Positions 8,759 to 17,180 of a DNA stretch of 64,000 nucleotides are shown piece after piece. The notes under the pieces are model-generated. The model was not told the DNA's origin. It saw only the letters and a list, made by a program, of their open reading frames with translations, and ran no database searches. The position numbers were made by a program, and so were the translations under genes. How positions within the stretch are numbered: position 1 is the first letter of the stretch; each line of letters begins with the position of its first letter. The DNA comes from Hymenobacter sp. APR13 (GTDB lineage Bacteria; Bacteroidota; Bacteroidia; Cytophagales; Hymenobacteraceae): the NCBI RefSeq assembly GCF_000737515.1, contig NZ_CP006587.1:3529001-3593000 (forward strand). The letters run 5' to 3'.

Positions 8759-10495
8759 TTATTTCAACTGCATGTCTTCGATGATGGCCTGAATCTTCTC
8801 TTGGGCCTGACGCTCCGCCAACTCAAAATCGACGTGCGACTTCAGCGGGTGACGCACGCTGAAGTAGAACTTGATTTTGGGCTCGGTGCCCGAAGGCCGC
8901 GCCGAAATCTTGCTGCCATCTTCCAGAATGAACTGTAGCACATTGCTGCTTTCCAGGCCGGTGGGCGTTTCCAGGCCGGTGCGCAGGTCGCGGATGAGGC
9001 CGGTTTTGTAGTCGCGCAGCTCCACCACGGGCTGGCCGGCAATAGTAGCAGGCGGCATAGCGCGCAGCTCGGCCATCATTTCCTGGATTTCTTCGGCGCC
9101 GCGCTGGCCTTTCTTCGTGAGCGAAATCAGGTGCTCTTTGTAGAGGCCGTACTGGGCGTACATGCGCGTCATCTCCTCGTAGAGCGAGTGGCCGTTGTCT
9201 TTGGCCACGGCCGCCATTTCGGCCAGCAGGGTGCAGGCCGATACGGCATCCTTGTCGCGCACGAAGTCGCCGAGCATGTAGCCATAGCTTTCCTCGCCAC
9301 CGCCCACGTAGTTGGCTTCGCCTTCCAGGTCCCGGATCAGGCCGGCAATGTACTTGAAGCCGGTCAGGGTCTGGTAGCTCTGCACGTCGTAGGAGCGGGC
9401 AATGTCGCCGAGCACCTCGCTGGTTACGATGGTGTACACGATGAAGTCCTTGTCGGTCTTCTTGCCAGCCTGCTGCCGCGCCGACAGCACGTAGTAGGTT
9501 AGCAGGGCGGCTGTCTGGTTGCCGTTCACCAGTACCCACTCACCGCGGGTGTTCTTCACCGCAATGCCCACCCGGTCCGAGTCGGGGTCGGTGGCCAGCA
9601 CGATGTCGGCATCGAGGGCTTTGGCCTGGTCCAGGGCCATCTGCATGGCTACTTGCTCCTCGGGGTTGGGCGACAGCACCGTCGGGAAATTGCCGTCGGG
9701 GGTGGCCTGGGCCTCTACCACCGATACGTTGGTGAAGCCCAGCTGCGCCAGCGCCTGCGGCACCAGCGTGATGCCGGTGCCATGAATCGGCGTAAATACG
9801 ATTTTCAGGTCGTGCTGGCGCTGGATAGCGGCTGGGTTAATGCTCAGCTCCTTCACCTTGGCCAGGTAGGCGGCATCCACCTCGGCGCCGATGCTGTGAA
9901 TCCGCGTGGTGTCGGCCTGGAATTTCACCTGCTCGACGCCCTGGATGGCTTCAACTTCGCGGATGATGTTCTTGTCGTGCGGGGCTACCACCTGGGCGCC
10001 GTCGTTCCAGTACACCTTGAAGCCGTTGTACTCCTTGGGGTTGTGCGAGGCCGTGATAACGCAGCCGCTTTGGCAGCCCAGGTGTCGGATGGTAAACGAC
10101 AGTTCCGGCGTGGGCCGCAGCGCCTCAAACAGGTACACTGTAATGCCGTTGGCCGAGAAAACGCCCGCCACCATTTCAGCAAAGGCGCGGCTGTTGTTGC
10201 GCGAGTCGTGCGCCACGGCCACCTTGATTTCCTGGCCCGCGAACTGCTGGAGCAGGTAGTTGCTCAAACCCTGCGCCGCCATGCCCAGCGTGTAGCGGTT
10301 CATGCGGTTGGAGCCGGGCCCCATAATGCCCCGCAGGCCACCGGTGCCAAATTCCAGGTTGCGGTAGAAGGCATCCGACAGAAAATCATCCTGGTTGTCA
10401 GCCTGCAGCTGCCGGATTTCAGTCTGCGTCTCGGCGTCGTAGCCACCGGTGAGCCAGGTATTGATTTTCGCTTGAATGTCGGGGGTAAGGGCCAT
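8759..10495 (-). CDS. Phospho-sugar mutase (phosphoglucomutase/phosphomannomutase)
   Basis: The enzyme interconverts hexose 1- and 6-phosphates (alpha-D-phosphohexomutase superfamily), feeding sugar-nucleotide and glycan synthesis. The 578-residue form starts at the ATG 10493-10495 (MALTPDIQ); an upstream ATG would add the implausible MTFFFFSSFLQN. Visible motifs, in this numbering: FGTGGLRGIMG near the start, the phosphoserine loop TASHNPKEYNG (Ser150), the metal-binding DPDSDRVG (303-310), the substrate loop GGGEESYGY, and the phosphate-binding RPSGTEPKIKFY near the C-terminus. Length and motifs fit the large PgcA/PGM2-like group. It stands alone, closed by a hairpin at 8688-8733. Confidence 0.95.
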   Translation of the reverse strand: MALTPDIQAKINTWLTGGYDAETQTEIRQLQADNQDDFLSDAFYRNLEFGTGGLRGIMGPGSNRMNRYTLGMAAQGLSNYLLQQFAGQEIKVAVAHDSRNNSRAFAEMVAGVFSANGITVYLFEALRPTPELSFTIRHLGCQSGCVITASHNPKEYNGFKVYWNDGAQVVAPHDKNIIREVEAIQGVEQVKFQADTTRIHSIGAEVDAAYLAKVKELSINPAAIQRQHDLKIVFTPIHGTGITLVPQALAQLGFTNVSVVEAQATPDGNFPTVLSPNPEEQVAMQMALDQAKALDADIVLATDPDSDRVGIAVKNTRGEWVLVNGNQTAALLTYYVLSARQQAGKKTDKDFIVYTIVTSEVLGDIARSYDVQSYQTLTGFKYIAGLIRDLEGEANYVGGGEESYGYMLGDFVRDKDAVSACTLLAEMAAVAKDNGHSLYEEMTRMYAQYGLYKEHLISLTKKGQRGAEEIQEMMAELRAMPPATIAGQPVVELRDYKTGLIRDLRTGLETPTGLESSNVLQFILEDGSKISARPSGTEPKIKFYFSVRHPLKSHVDFELAERQAQEKIQAIIEDMQLK

Positions 10496-10526
10496 ATTCT
10501 GGAGGAAGGAAGAAAAGAAAAAGAAC

Positions 10527-10658
10527 GTCATTCCGAGTGCAGCGAGGAATCTCGCCAGTGTAGTAAATCAATACCAGACACCAGCAAGATTCCTCGCGCT
10601 ACCCAACATGACTGGATTACTACACTAGCGAGATGCTTCGGCTGCGCCTCTGCATGAC
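10527..10658. repeat. Intergenic inverted-repeat element
   Basis: A left part (10527-10566, beginning GTCATTCCGAGTGCAGCG) and a right part (10617-10658, ending CTCTGCATGAC) are imperfect inverted copies, sharing TCGCnAGTGTAGTAA. Inside lies a second short pair, GCGAGGAATCT and AGATTCCTCGC. Intergenic elements starting CATTCCGAG-CAGCGAGGAATC are common in Bacteroidota genomes. It sits between hpd and the phosphohexomutase gene and could fold into a long hairpin. Confidence 0.7.
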
Positions 10659-10666
10659 GGGCCGGA

Positions 10667-11800
10667 TTATAGGTTGCCGCGCAGGGCCTGCTCGCGCTCA
10701 ATGGCTTCGAACAGGGCCTTGAAGTTGCCTTTGCCGAAGCTCTTGGCGCCTTTGCGCTGGATGATTTCGAAGAATACGGTCGGACGGTCTTCTACGGGCT
10801 TGGTGAAAATCTGGAGGAGGTAGCCTTCCTCGTCGCGGTCTACGAGCAGGTTCAGGTCGCGGATGCTGTCGAGGTCTTCGTCGATGTGGCCGACGCGGTC
10901 CAACAGGTCGTCGTAGTAGGTGGCGGGCACCTGCAGAAACTCCACGCCGCGGCGGCGCAGCTCCGTCACGGTCGTGCGGATATCGTTGGTGATGAGGGCC
11001 ATGTGCTGCACGCCGGGCGAGTGGTAGAAGTCCAGATACTCTTCAATCTGGCTTTTCTTCTTGCCTTCGGCGGGCTCGTTGATGGGGAACTTCACGAAGC
11101 CGTTGCCGTTGCTGACCACCTTGCTCATCAAAGCCGAATATTCGGTGCTGATGTCGTCGTCGTCGAAGGTGATGAGCAGTTTGAAGCCCATTACGTCTTC
11201 GTAGAACTTCACCCACTGGTTCATCTCGCCCCAGCCCACGTTGCCCACGCAGTGGTCGACCACCTGCAAACCCACGGGCGCGCCCTGCGGCACGCCGCTG
11301 GTTCTGGCCACGAAGCCCGGCAGAAACGGCCCGGTGTAGTTACTGCGCTCCACGAAAGTGTGCACGGTTTCGCCGTAGGTGTAAATGCCGGCCATCGTCA
11401 CAGAGCCGTGCTCGTCCTCGATGGTGTAGGGCTCAAACGCCACTTTGGCGCCGCGCTTGGTGGTTTCTTCGAAGGATTTGCGGGCGTCGTCCACCCACAG
11501 GGCCATCACCTTCACGCCGTCGCCGTGCTGGGCCACGTGCCGGGTGATGTCGGAGTCGGGCAGGAGGGAGGTGGTGAGGACGAAGCGGATTTTGTTTTGC
11601 TGCAGCACGTAGCTGGCCCGGTCGCGCACGCCGGTTTCGGGGCCGGAGTAGGCCACCAACTCAAAGCCGAACGCAGCCTGGTAGTAGTAGGCCGACTGCT
11701 TGGCGTTGCCGACGTAGAATTCCAGGTAGTCGGTGCCGTTGAGGGGTAGGAAGTCGTGGGCAGGGTGGGCCTGTACTTCGGGCGAGGTCATCGTTTGCAT
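10667..11800 (-). CDS. hpd: 4-hydroxyphenylpyruvate dioxygenase
   Basis: This Fe(II) enzyme turns 4-hydroxyphenylpyruvate into homogentisate in tyrosine breakdown. The open frame continues upstream to 11986, but that extension translates a repeat element. The ATG at 11798-11800 (MQTMTSPEV) gives the usual HPPD length of 377 residues. Two vicinal-oxygen-chelate halves are visible. The iron ligands are His183 (VVDHCVGN), His266 (GVQHMAL) and Glu345 (FFEIIQRKG). The C-terminal helix region FGKGNFKALFEAIE is typical. No other tyrosine-catabolism gene is adjacent. Confidence 0.96.
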   Translation of the reverse strand: MQTMTSPEVQAHPAHDFLPLNGTDYLEFYVGNAKQSAYYYQAAFGFELVAYSGPETGVRDRASYVLQQNKIRFVLTTSLLPDSDITRHVAQHGDGVKVMALWVDDARKSFEETTKRGAKVAFEPYTIEDEHGSVTMAGIYTYGETVHTFVERSNYTGPFLPGFVARTSGVPQGAPVGLQVVDHCVGNVGWGEMNQWVKFYEDVMGFKLLITFDDDDISTEYSALMSKVVSNGNGFVKFPINEPAEGKKKSQIEEYLDFYHSPGVQHMALITNDIRTTVTELRRRGVEFLQVPATYYDDLLDRVGHIDEDLDSIRDLNLLVDRDEEGYLLQIFTKPVEDRPTVFFEIIQRKGAKSFGKGNFKALFEAIEREQALRGNL

Positions 11801-11883
11801 GGGCAGAAGGGGTTGGGTGGGATGCGTGGGTAAAAATACGTTTTTGGGGCAAATGATTCCGTTGGGGCGAGGAGCGGCCGCCA

Positions 11884-12025
11884 GCAGTAGCGCGAACTTT
11901 GTAGTTCGCGCCCCGGAACGATAGTCACCCAAACGGCGCGAGGACGCAGGCTGTGCAGTTTGCGCCCCGGAACGATAAGCGCCCAAACGGCGCGGGGGCG
12001 CGAACTACAAAGTTCGCGCTACTGC
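11884..12025. repeat. Intergenic repeat with 27-bp perfect inverted ends
   Basis: The ends 11884-11910 and 11999-12025 are perfect 27-nt inverted repeats; each is itself partly palindromic (GCGCGAACTTTGTAGTTCGCG). Between them are two near-identical direct copies (11908-11941 and 11962-11995) starting GCGCCCCGGAACGATA. The element lies between divergent hpd and the gene at 12154. A related structure occurs at 57232-57326. Confidence 0.75.
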
Positions 12026-12153
12026 CACACGCGTGGCCACCTCGGGGCGAAAGGAATGCCGCTTTCTTCGTAAAATTGAGCCGGGAGCAGGAACGGCGCA
12101 TAAAACTGCCGAATCCTCTTCACCTTTGTAGCACAACCCTACGCCTTACCCTT

Positions 12154-12543
12154 ATGAATCTGGAAGAGCTGAACCGCACCCTCGTTACGCTGATCGAGAA
12201 AAAGCAGGCCCTGCACGATATGTCGTATGATGATGCCCGCTACGACGACGTAGAAGAGGAGCTGCACGACCTCGAAGACGATTTCAACGAAGAATACGGC
12301 GCCTACCTCGAAGCCGCCCTCGACAAGGTGCACACCGAGCTGAGCTCCGATACCGATGTGCTGCTGCCTACGGCCTACCTGCCCTCCAGCACCGGCGGCA
12401 CGCCTTCGCCTAAGGAAGGCGTGTGGGTGGACTCAGAGAAATACCCCGGCAAAGAGGCCCGCATTACGCTGGTGCCTAACCCCACGCGCATTATGCTCAC
12501 GGTAGGCAAAGCCGTGCAGCAGGAGCTCTGGAAAGCCAGCTAA
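12154..12543 (+). CDS. Small acidic protein of unknown function
   Basis: A 129-residue protein from the ATG at 12154 (MNLEELNRTLVTLIEKK); the open frame upstream of this ATG is repeat DNA and untranslatable junk. The first half is a strongly acidic helical region, probably a coiled coil (DDVEEELHDLEDDFNEEYG). The second half looks beta-rich and includes EGVWVDSEKYPGKEARITLVPNPTR. No signal peptide or membrane segment is visible, so it is probably cytoplasmic. I do not recognise the family. A hairpin follows 37 bp after the stop. Confidence 0.8.
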   Translation: MNLEELNRTLVTLIEKKQALHDMSYDDARYDDVEEELHDLEDDFNEEYGAYLEAALDKVHTELSSDTDVLLPTAYLPSSTGGTPSPKEGVWVDSEKYPGKEARITLVPNPTRIMLTVGKAVQQELWKAS

Positions 12544-12579
12544 TCTGCCGCTGAACAGCTTTTAAAGCCACGCTTACCG

Positions 12580-12609
12580 AAAGGACTTATGCTGCAGCAT
12601 GAGTCCTTT
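12580..12609 (+). terminator. Hairpin after the small acidic protein gene
   Basis: AAAGGACT (12580-12587) pairs with AGTCCTTT (12602-12609); the loop contains the further palindrome ATGCTGCAGCAT. The T-tract is short. Confidence 0.55.
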
Positions 12610-12691
12610 CTGCTTTCCACCCGACCAGTACACTGCCTCGTCGGCACCCTATACATCACTCCAACTACTCCTCCATAAATTACTCTTCCAC

Positions 12692-13036
12692 ATGCTCTAC
12701 CGAATAGCCGAACCTGCCGACTGGCAGCACGCCCAGCAAACCGGCGCCTTCGCCAGCCCCGACCTTGCGCGGGAAGGATTCATCCATTGCTCGGAGCTGC
12801 ATCAGGTGCTGGAAACGGCCCGCCGCTACTACGCCCACCGCTCCGACCTGTGGCTGCTGGAGCTGGACGAAGCCGCCCTGGCGGCGGCCGGAGTGCGGAT
12901 AGAGCGGGAGTGGGTGGAGAGCCGGCAGCAGCATTTTGCCCATGTCTTTGGGCCCATTCCGCTGGCGGCGGTGCGGCGCGTGTGGCAGTTTGGCACAAAT
13001 GCTGCGGGAGAAGCTGCGCTGCCCGCCGGCCTGTAG
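12692..13036 (+). CDS. DUF952-family protein
   Basis: The ATG at 12692 gives 114 residues starting MLYRIAEPADW. The sequence fits the DUF952 family: a first strand and helix, the conserved GFIHCSEL near residue 30, LWLLELDEAAL, and HVFGPIPLAAV near residue 90. Members are short single-domain cytoplasmic proteins whose biochemical role is not established. Nothing in the neighbourhood hints at a partner. The longer frame from 12599 has no supporting start. Confidence 0.88.
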   Translation: MLYRIAEPADWQHAQQTGAFASPDLAREGFIHCSELHQVLETARRYYAHRSDLWLLELDEAALAAAGVRIEREWVESRQQHFAHVFGPIPLAAVRRVWQFGTNAAGEAALPAGL

Positions 13037-13085
13037 AAAACGCGCCGGCCGGGGTGGCTTTTCCTTTCCCTACTATCTATAGTAT

Positions 13086-13745
13086 ATGCCAACAACTCGA
13101 CACTGTATTGCGGCACTAAGCCTATTGCTCACGGCCTGCACGCCCACCGCTTATCTATCCCTGAAGCCCGACCAGGGCAGCGGCTTCTGGAAAGACGGCC
13201 ACGAACGGTCTGTTATCCGGCAGGACAGCCTGGAGGTGAGCCTGGGATTTGTGCGCTACGAAGGCAATTCGCTGGTCTTCGATCTGGATATCCAGAACCA
13301 GTCGGAGAGGGCGGTGCTGGTAGCGCCGGAGCAGTTCAACTACACGCCCGTAGCCACCACACTGCACAAAGGTCAGGAGTACATGCCGTATTTCCCCGGG
13401 CCGGTAAGCGCCATCAACCCCGAGCAGAAACTGGATGGCCTGGTGGCGGCAGTGGTTTACAACGTGCGCGAATCGCAGCGGCCTCTGGTACTGGCCGAGG
13501 CCGAATACGGGCAGCAGTACCGCATGGAACACAGCGCGGCTGCCCTGCAGGCCCAGACCCAGAAGCAGGACGTGGAAGCCCGCTTGCTGCGCAAGAACAC
13601 GCTGCTGCCGGGGCAGGGAATCCGGGGCTACGTGTACTTCCCGCGCACCGACGAGGCTGATGTATTGCGCCTTTCGCTGCCGTTGCGCCGCCAGCCGCTG
13701 CTGCTCAGCTACCGCCAGCTACGCAGCCGCCAGCCGGCCTACTAA
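13086..13745 (+). CDS. Putative lipoprotein, paralogue of the next gene
   Basis: A 219-residue protein with a short signal and lipobox (LLLTAC, Cys18). A beta-rich domain follows, with DSLEVSLGFVRYEGNSLVFD at about residues 46-65 and a closing segment LLRKNTLLPGQGIRGYVYFP. Both segments recur in the protein encoded at 13799, so the two genes are tandem duplicates. I do not recognise a named family; the fold looks like an Ig-type domain of an outer-membrane or periplasmic lipoprotein. The genes lie 53 bp apart on the same strand and are probably co-transcribed. Confidence 0.82.
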   Translation: MPTTRHCIAALSLLLTACTPTAYLSLKPDQGSGFWKDGHERSVIRQDSLEVSLGFVRYEGNSLVFDLDIQNQSERAVLVAPEQFNYTPVATTLHKGQEYMPYFPGPVSAINPEQKLDGLVAAVVYNVRESQRPLVLAEAEYGQQYRMEHSAAALQAQTQKQDVEARLLRKNTLLPGQGIRGYVYFPRTDEADVLRLSLPLRRQPLLLSYRQLRSRQPAY

Positions 13746-13798
13746 CCGCCACCTGCGCCGGTTGGCCTTTTTCGGACATTCTTAATTCTTCTGCATTT

Positions 13799-14632
13799 AT
13801 GCGTATTGCTACTCTACTGGCTGCCTCGGGGCTGCTGCTTGCCGGCTGCAGCTCCACCTCTTTCCTGGCTATGCAGCCCGCCAGCCCCAACGGCCCCAGC
13901 CTGAACGGCCACCCCACCAGCCGCCTCTACCACCCCGACAGCGTGGAAGTGAAGCTGGGCTTTGTTCGCTATGATAAGAAAGAGCTGGTATTTGAGGTGG
14001 AAATCGGGAATGATGCGCGCCGGCCGCTGGAAATCCTGCCCGAGACATTCTACTACGTGCCCGACTACTCCCTGACCGATACGGCCGCCACCACCCAGAC
14101 CACAGGCTCTGCAACGGCGGTTACGGTCACTGCTCCGGGAGCTCCGGCATTGACGTCCACCCGCGTCATGGCCCTCGACCCTGAAGCGACACTGCAGCAG
14201 CTCACGGCCCGCCTCAACAAGGAAGCTTCCAAGGCCGAAAGTGGTAGCTGGCTGGAAATCCTGAGCAGCGTGGCGAATATCACCGAGGATATTGCCTCCA
14301 TCAAAAAGACTGAAACGCCCGAGCAGATTGCCGAGCGCGACCAGCGCCACGCCGACGACGAAGCCTACTTCGCCGACCAGCGCGCAACCCACGCCCAGCA
14401 GGCCGACGAGCTCAGCGGCCGCAAGCAGCACCTGGAATCGGTGATTCTGCGCAAAACGGTGCTCCAGTCCAACGAGTACATAACGGGCCAAATTCACTTC
14501 CCGCGTACCGATGCTGCCCGGCGGCTACGGGTGGTACTGTTCGTGAATGCTCGGCCGGTGGTATTCGATTTCACCCAGAAGCCCGGAACCTACTCGGCCG
14601 CGCCAAGCAGCAGTACGGCATCCGGCTATTAG
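13799..14632 (+). CDS. Putative lipoprotein, second tandem paralogue
   Basis: A 277-residue protein with signal peptide and lipobox (LLLAGC, Cys17). It repeats the segments of its neighbour (DSVEVKLGFVRYDKKELVFE; LRKTVLQSNEYITGQIHFP). It differs by a central insertion of roughly 90 residues (about 95-195) that is Ala/Thr-rich and then helical, with NKEASKAESGSWLEILSSVA and a charged stretch ERDQRHADDEAYFADQRA. No enzyme motif is visible. A bidirectional hairpin closes the pair at 14739-14773. Confidence 0.82.
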   Translation: MRIATLLAASGLLLAGCSSTSFLAMQPASPNGPSLNGHPTSRLYHPDSVEVKLGFVRYDKKELVFEVEIGNDARRPLEILPETFYYVPDYSLTDTAATTQTTGSATAVTVTAPGAPALTSTRVMALDPEATLQQLTARLNKEASKAESGSWLEILSSVANITEDIASIKKTETPEQIAERDQRHADDEAYFADQRATHAQQADELSGRKQHLESVILRKTVLQSNEYITGQIHFPRTDAARRLRVVLFVNARPVVFDFTQKPGTYSAAPSSSTASGY

Positions 14633-14738
14633 GGCTGTTCAGCGGGCGGGCTGAGGCAGAAATGTTACTTCAGCAAACCCAACTGAACCGGAAATAAGGC
14701 TTGCGCTTCTGACGGCTACTGAGCAGGTGTAAAACCAG

Positions 14739-14773
14739 CACGGCCCTTTCTGAACTGGTCAGAAAGGGCCGTG
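14739..14773. terminator. Bidirectional terminator between convergent genes
   Basis: Perfect 15-nt arms (14739-14753 and 14759-14773) with a 5-nt loop lie between the stop of the lipoprotein gene and the stop of the ABC-F gene, which run towards each other. Confidence 0.8.
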
Positions 14774-14794
14774 TGGGCTTCAGGCAGCGGAAGG

Positions 14795-16714
14795 CTAGAT
14801 GAATTCGGCCAGCTCCAGCCACCGCTCGCCTTTGGCGTCGAGGTCGGCGTCGGTGCGCTTGAGCTGGGCGGCCCAGTCGGCCAGGTCGGTGTGCGAGCCG
14901 GAGCCGGCGTTGAGCTTGTCGATGAGCTGCTGTTTCAGGATTTCCAGCTGTGCCAGCTCCTTTTCCAGCGTTTCGTACTCCTTTTTCTCGGCAAAGCTGG
15001 CCTTGCGCTTGGCCGGCGCGGGGGCGGCCACGGGAGTCGGGGCTGGGGCCGCTACGGCCGCTTTAGTGGCAGCGCGGGCTGCCTTGGCGGCTTTTTCCTC
15101 GGCTTCGAGGGCGGCTTCGGTTTCGCGCTCCGCCAGGTACTCACGGTAGTCGGTGTAGTTGCCGGGGAAATTAAGCACGGCCCCGCCGGGCTCCAGCACA
15201 AACAAGTGCTCGGCCAGCTGGTCGAGGAAGTACCGGTCGTGGCTGACGATGAGTAGGCAGCCCGAGAAGTGCAGCAGGAAGTCTTCCAGGATGTTGAGCG
15301 TGCCCAGGTCCAGGTCGTTGGTGGGCTCGTCGAGAATCAGGAAGTTGGGGTTCTTGATGAGCACGCGCAGCAACTGCAGCCGGCGCTTTTCGCCCCCGCT
15401 CAGCTTGCTTACCAGCGTGTACTGCTGGGCCGGCGGAAACAGGAACAAACTCAGGAACTGGCTGGCCGTCAGCACGTCGCCGTTGGCCAGCTCCACCACC
15501 TCGGCCACCTCCTTCACAATGTCGATGACGCGCTGAGAAGGGTCGAATTCCAGCTCGGTCTGGGTGTAATAGCCGAACACGGTGGTCTGGCCCACCTCGA
15601 TGGTGCCGGAGTCGGGCGCCAGCTTGCCTGTGAGCATGTTCAGCAGCGTAGACTTGCCCGCGCCGTTGGGCCCCACAAGGCCAATCCGGTCTTTCTTCTT
15701 GAACACGTAGCTGAAATCGTCCAGCACCACGTTGTCGCCGAAGGCCTTGTTGAGGTGGCTGGCTTCAATGATTTTGCCGCCCTGGCGGGTGGTTTTCACG
15801 CTCAGCTCCACCTGCTGCTTGCTCAGGTTGGTGCTGGCTTTTTCCTTGGTTATGTAGAAGGCGTCGATGCGGGCCTTCTGCTTGGTACCGCGGGCCTGCG
15901 GCATGCGGCGCATCCATTCCAGCTCCTTCTTGAACAGCTGGCGGGCCTTTTCCACCTCGGTAGCCTGGCGCATTTCGCGGTCGGCTTTTTTCTCCACGAA
16001 GTAGGCGTAGTTGCCCTGGTAGCGGTACATCTGGCCCTGGTCCAGCTCCACAATTTCGTTGGCCACCTTGTCGAGAAAGTACCGGTCGTGGGTCACCATG
16101 AGCAGCGTTAGGGTCGGCGACGACAAACGGTTTTCCAGCCACTCGATGGTGGCCAGGTCCAGATGGTTGGTTGGTTCGTCGAGCAGCAGCACGTCGGGCT
16201 CCTCAATCAGCACGCGGGCCAGGGCCACGCGCTTGCGCTGCCCACCCGAGAGCATGCTCACGTTGCGGGTGAGCAAGTCGCCCAGAATGCCCAGGCGGCT
16301 CAGAATCTGCTGCACCTGCGCCTCGTAGTCCCAGGCATTGAGGGCGTCCATGCGCTCCAGTACCCGCTGCAGGTCGTCGGATTTGTGGTTGGGGTCATTC
16401 ACCACGTGCTCGTACTCCTTAATGGCGCGGAGCGTGTCGTTCTGGCTGGCGAAGATGGTTTCCTCCACCGTCAGGCTCTCATCGAACACAGGCTGCTGGC
16501 CCAGATACGTCACCCGGATGCCCTTGCGAGTGCTCACCAGGCCGGTGTCTGGCTGCTCCAGGCCCGCCAGAATGCGCATCAGCGTGGTTTTGCCGGTGCC
16601 GTTGATGCCCACAAAGGCCACGCGCTGGCCCTGCAGCAAGCCAAAGTTCAGGTCCCGGAAAAGCCACCGGTCGGCATAGTTCTTCGAAAGGTTCTCAGCG
16701 GAAAGCAGATTCAT
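14795..16714 (-). CDS. ABC-F family ATPase (Uup/EttA-like, cytoplasmic)
   Basis: ABC-F proteins have two ATPase cassettes and no membrane domain; they act on ribosomes or, for Uup, on DNA/ribosome assembly. From the ATG at about 16714 (MNLLSAENLSKNY) the protein has 639 residues; the longer frame uses a GTG and runs through a repeat. Motifs: Walker A GINGTGKTTL and signature LSGGQRKRVALARVL in cassette 1, DEPTNHLDL, an interdomain linker with the basic segment MPQARGTKQKARIDAF, then Walker A GPNGAGKSTLL and LSGGEKRRLQLLRVL in cassette 2. An Ala/Pro-rich spacer precedes a C-terminal coiled coil, as in Uup. A TACCTTTG box lies directly before this ATG, so the mRNA could be nearly leaderless. 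Confidence 0.93.
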   Translation of the reverse strand: MNLLSAENLSKNYADRWLFRDLNFGLLQGQRVAFVGINGTGKTTLMRILAGLEQPDTGLVSTRKGIRVTYLGQQPVFDESLTVEETIFASQNDTLRAIKEYEHVVNDPNHKSDDLQRVLERMDALNAWDYEAQVQQILSRLGILGDLLTRNVSMLSGGQRKRVALARVLIEEPDVLLLDEPTNHLDLATIEWLENRLSSPTLTLLMVTHDRYFLDKVANEIVELDQGQMYRYQGNYAYFVEKKADREMRQATEVEKARQLFKKELEWMRRMPQARGTKQKARIDAFYITKEKASTNLSKQQVELSVKTTRQGGKIIEASHLNKAFGDNVVLDDFSYVFKKKDRIGLVGPNGAGKSTLLNMLTGKLAPDSGTIEVGQTTVFGYYTQTELEFDPSQRVIDIVKEVAEVVELANGDVLTASQFLSLFLFPPAQQYTLVSKLSGGEKRRLQLLRVLIKNPNFLILDEPTNDLDLGTLNILEDFLLHFSGCLLIVSHDRYFLDQLAEHLFVLEPGGAVLNFPGNYTDYREYLAERETEAALEAEEKAAKAARAATKAAVAAPAPTPVAAPAPAKRKASFAEKKEYETLEKELAQLEILKQQLIDKLNAGSGSHTDLADWAAQLKRTDADLDAKGERWLELAEFI

Positions 16715-16733
16715 GCCGCAAAGGTAGCCTTTG

Positions 16734-16836
16734 CAGAAGTGAGTACCGAGTATTGAGTAATTAGTAGTGAGACTTTGCCGGTCAGTTATCGAACGAAGTC
16801 TCACTACGCACTACTATGTACTCAATACTTACTTCT
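16734..16836. repeat. Intergenic long inverted repeat
   Basis: About 40 nt reading GCAGAAGTGAGTACCGAGTA onward are repeated as an imperfect inverted copy ending at 16836, separated by about 25 bp. The element lies between the ABC-F gene and the small minus-strand gene at 16840. It could form a large hairpin and act as the terminator of the upstream small gene. It differs from the repeats at 10527 and 11884. Confidence 0.65.
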
Positions 16837-16839
16837 GCG

Positions 16840-17073
16840 CTAAATCACCAGCACCCGGTCGACGTGCAGGTCGTCGCGCAGGATTTCCAGGCCCCGGTAG
16901 GCCAGCGGGCGGCCGGTGTTGTGGGTCAGCTCGCCACCATCGGCGTGCAGGTGGGCCACATCCAGAATCAGCTGCGTGTATTTTCTTTCGCCCAGCTCAA
17001 TGGCAACAGGGCGTCCGCGGGAAGAATCGAAAGAGGCCAGAGCCTGGTCAATTTCAGCCAGAATAGTGCTCAT
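16840..17073 (-). CDS. Small protein of unknown function (77 aa)
   Basis: A compact 77-residue frame starting MSTILAEIDQALASF, with codon use like its neighbours and a plausible alpha-then-beta pattern (PVAIELGERKYTQLILDVAH; LEILRDDLHVDRVLVI). No signal peptide, membrane segment or known motif is visible. It ends just before the inverted repeat at 16734-16836 and is divergent from murI. I cannot name a family. Confidence 0.6.
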   Translation of the reverse strand: MSTILAEIDQALASFDSSRGRPVAIELGERKYTQLILDVAHLHADGGELTHNTGRPLAYRGLEILRDDLHVDRVLVI

Positions 17074-17180
17074 ACGCAGGGGCAGAAGGGCGGTACGAAG
17101 TCGGAAGATAGGAAATTGGCGGTATTGTGGAAACCGGCAGCTACAACAGTTTGCGTGCTTCCTCGTTACTTGCCGCCGAT

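Noticed and set aside
11801..11986. N-terminal extension of hpd
   Set aside because: The extra 62 codons translate an intergenic repeat (YRSGA twice) and no HPPD has such a part; the ATG at 11800 fits the family.
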